Of a stretch of 64,000 nt of DNA, positions 62,197 to 64,000 are shown piece after piece. Source of the stretch: Arthrobacter sp. MYb213 (GTDB lineage Bacteria; Actinomycetota; Actinomycetes; Actinomycetales; Micrococcaceae). Each line of letters begins with the position of its first letter. The stretch's first letter is position 1. The stretch lies in contig NZ_PCQA01000001.1 of the NCBI RefSeq assembly GCF_002979915.1, positions 1-64,000 on the forward strand, given 5' to 3'. The position numbers and the translations under genes are program-made. The notes under the pieces are model-generated. The model had not been told where the DNA came from, did no database searches, and worked only from the letters and a program-made list of their open reading frames with translations.

Positions 62197-64000
62197 AGCA
62201 GTACACCGCCGTCTGAGAATGGCAAGGTGTCCTCACCCGGGTGTAGCTCAGGCTTCGCGCGCGGCTTAGTCACTGGTGCGACACTAGGGGCCGATGGGGT
62301 TGGCTCATCAGGTAGGGCTTGGGCCGCGCCGGCGATTGGTGTCTGGCCAACAAGGGTGCCGCCAAGAATGTTGATCGTTTGCGCCAACGGGGCGCCGGTG
62401 CCGTCGCGCTTGGCGAACTCGGTGGGCAAAGCACGAACCACCCCGGCGGTTGAACTTGCGCGGGCTGGACCATGGCCGGCGTAACCCAACGCCAGGTAGT
62501 CTTCACCCTTGGCGAAGCGGTGTGCCCTGACACCTGCGGTAGCACGCCCCTTAGCAGGGAACTCGCTAAAGAGGCTGATCTTCACCGACTGGCCAGAAGT
62601 ACCAGGTAAGGTTTGTGAGCCGGCCGCGATGGTGGCCACCACGGCGTCATCATTTGCCTCGCCCACCACACCGAAGTGAATGACCTGATCCTCGCCGGAG
62701 AGTTTGATACCTGACATACCCCCAGCGGTGCGTCCCTGCGGGCGTACCGCGCTGGCAGCAAATCGGAGAAGTTGTGCCTGCCGGGTGACAAATACCAGCT
62801 CATCATTGTCACCGGATGGTGCAGCGGCAACGACCGAATCGCCATCCTTCAGCGTGATGACCTCAAATTCATCGCGGTTCAGCGGATAGTCCGGGGTAAC
62901 TCGCTTGACCACACCGTTCTTGGTGCCTAAGGCGAAGACTTGATTTAGTGGCAGCAAGGCCACCACTCGTTCACGCTTTTCGAGTTTGAGGAACTCATCG
63001 ACCGGAACACCATTGGCCAGCTGCGGGAAGCCATGAATTTCGGGCAGCACGGGGACATCGATCAGGGAGATTCGAATCATTCGTCCGTGACTCGTCAACG
63101 CACCAATTTCACCGCGTGCGGTGGAAGGCACTTGCGATAAAAGCACGTCATGTTTGATTCGGGCGGAGGAAAAGTCAAGGGTTGCTCGGTCATGGGTGCG
63201 GGCGATTTGCCCGGTAGCCGAGAGCAAAACGAAGCAAGGAGAATCTGAGACTTCCAAAGCGAGCTTCGCAGTTTTCCCGGTGCCTACCGCATCTGGAAGG
63301 GCGGTTCCCTTCAACGGTTCCAAGGCCGAAGACTTATTTAGCTTGGTACGTCGCGGGGTGCCGAAGGTTTCTGCTATCTGGCCGAGTTCCTCGGAGACAA
63401 GCGCACGCAGGATCTTGTCGTCGCCCAGAATTTTACGCAGTTCTTCGATTTCGGCGCGTAGCTGTTCGGCTTCGGCCTCCAACTCAATGCGTGAGTATTT
63501 AGTTAGTTGACGCAGACGCAGTTCAAGGATGTGGCTTGCTTGGGGCTCGCTGAGGTCAAAGACCGTCATCAGTCGTTCACGGGCTTCGGCGGTTTGCTCT
63601 GAGGAGCGGATAATGGCGATGACGTCGTCAATATCGACAATCGCAACCAGCAAACCTTCAACCAGGTGCAAACGATCTTCGCGTTTAGCCAGACGGTGAG
63701 CGGTACGTCGGCGCACCACGTCGATGCGGTGATCTACATATACGCTCAACAATTCGCGCAGACCCAAGGTGCGTGGCTGGCCCTCAACCAACGTCACATT
63801 GTTGATACCGAAGGAGTCTTCCAAGGGCGTGTATTTGTACAAAGCGGCCAACACCGCGTTCGGATTAAAACCGTTCTTCAACTCAATAACGAGTTTTAGT
63901 CCGTGATGACGATCGGTGAGGTCAACAACGTCGGAGACACCGACAATTTTCTTGTTGTTGACGCCGTCTTTGATCTTTTCAATGACCTTCTCCGGGCCCA
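62193..64000 (-). CDS. parC: DNA topoisomerase IV subunit A (ParC), 3' part
   Basis: Only the last 600 or so residues lie in the window; the 5' end with the catalytic tyrosine is cut off by the right edge. What is seen is GPEKVIEKIKDGV, the GyrA-like tower/coil region (LYKYTPLEDSFGINN, DHRIDVVRRRTAHRLAK), the long helix with LRLRQLTKYSRIELEAE, and the C-terminal propeller with SATGQIARTHDRATLDF. A GyrA-box-like RPQGRTAGGMSGIKL is imperfect, which suits ParC. Convergent with cydDC; the stop codons share bases. Pairs with parE at 52231-54339. Confidence 0.88.
   Translation of the reverse strand, partial: GPEKVIEKIKDGVNNKKIVGVSDVVDLTDRHHGLKLVIELKNGFNPNAVLAALYKYTPLEDSFGINNVTLVEGQPRTLGLRELLSVYVDHRIDVVRRRTAHRLAKREDRLHLVEGLLVAIVDIDDVIAIIRSSEQTAEARERLMTVFDLSEPQASHILELRLRQLTKYSRIELEAEAEQLRAEIEELRKILGDDKILRALVSEELGQIAETFGTPRRTKLNKSSALEPLKGTALPDAVGTGKTAKLALEVSDSPCFVLLSATGQIARTHDRATLDFSSARIKHDVLLSQVPSTARGEIGALTSHGRMIRISLIDVPVLPEIHGFPQLANGVPVDEFLKLEKRERVVALLPLNQVFALGTKNGVVKRVTPDYPLNRDEFEVITLKDGDSVVAAAPSGDNDELVFVTRQAQLLRFAASAVRPQGRTAGGMSGIKLSGEDQVIHFGVVGEANDDAVVATIAAGSQTLPGTSGQSVKISLFSEFPAKGRATAGVRAHRFAKGEDYLALGYAGHGPARASSTAGVVRALPTEFAKRDGTGAPLAQTINILGGTLVGQTPIAGAAQALPDEPTPSAPSVAPVTKPRAKPELHPGEDTLPFSDGGVLL

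Overview
The window is a stretch of core chromosome from a moderately GC-rich actinobacterium, most likely Micrococcaceae (Arthrobacter/Glutamicibacter-like). The evidence is the actinobacterial dcw cluster (no ftsA; sepF, yggT and divIVA after ftsZ), the glnA2-glnE and glnA1-RDD-DUF4191-lipA-lipB blocks, DUF4192 and DUF7455 beside sigA, a fused CydDC, and a MurE whose diaminopimelate motif is changed as expected for lysine-type wall peptide. No rRNA, tRNA, CRISPR array, insertion sequence or prophage was seen.

Layout. (1) 200-18939, plus strand: division and wall operon mraZ-rsmH-ftsL-ftsI-murE-murF-mraY-murD-ftsW-murG-murC-ftsQ-ftsZ-pgeF-sepF-yggT-divIVA. MraZ-type repeats lie over the first promoter and a perfect 20-bp palindrome lies in front of ftsZ. 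(2) 19035-27497: lspA-rluD, dnaE, hisD, nrdR, then map (minus) and a small SPOR-like protein. (3) 27562-36653: panB, glnA2, glnE, a DUF1990 protein, guaD, a hypothetical protein, glnA1 behind two GlnR boxes, and an RDD protein. (4) 36725-46512: DUF4191, lipA, lipB, an atypical receptor-like kinase, a small membrane protein, the lipoylated E2 (dlaT/sucB), lpd and pepA. The glnA2-to-pepA content resembles the Mycobacterium tuberculosis pepB-dlaT-lipB-lipA-glnA1-glnE-glnA2-panB region. (5) 46743-54339: a PAC2 protein coupled to an MFS transporter, DUF4192, sigA, DUF7455 and parE. (6) 54450-64000: an M56 membrane protease with a BlaI-type repressor, divergent from cydA-cydB-cydDC, then the 3' part of parC.

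How the genes work together. Region 1 makes lipid II and builds the Z-ring. GlnE can adenylylate GlnA1, which has the target tyrosine, but GlnA2 lacks it. LipB and LipA make the lipoyl group carried by the E2 encoded nearby, and Lpd reoxidises it. ParE and ParC form topoisomerase IV. BlaI and M56 probably sense a respiratory or envelope signal and control cytochrome bd.

I see no clearly new multi-gene system. The best leads are regulatory: paired BlaI-like operators in the cydA/blaI intergenic region, the ftsZ palindrome, a SigR/SigH-like promoter in front of sigA, the five-repeat MraZ array, and -10 boxes placed exactly six bases before GTG starts (dnaE, hisD, RDD gene), which predict leaderless mRNAs. 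All calls rest on reading the sequence and family knowledge; no database search was run.
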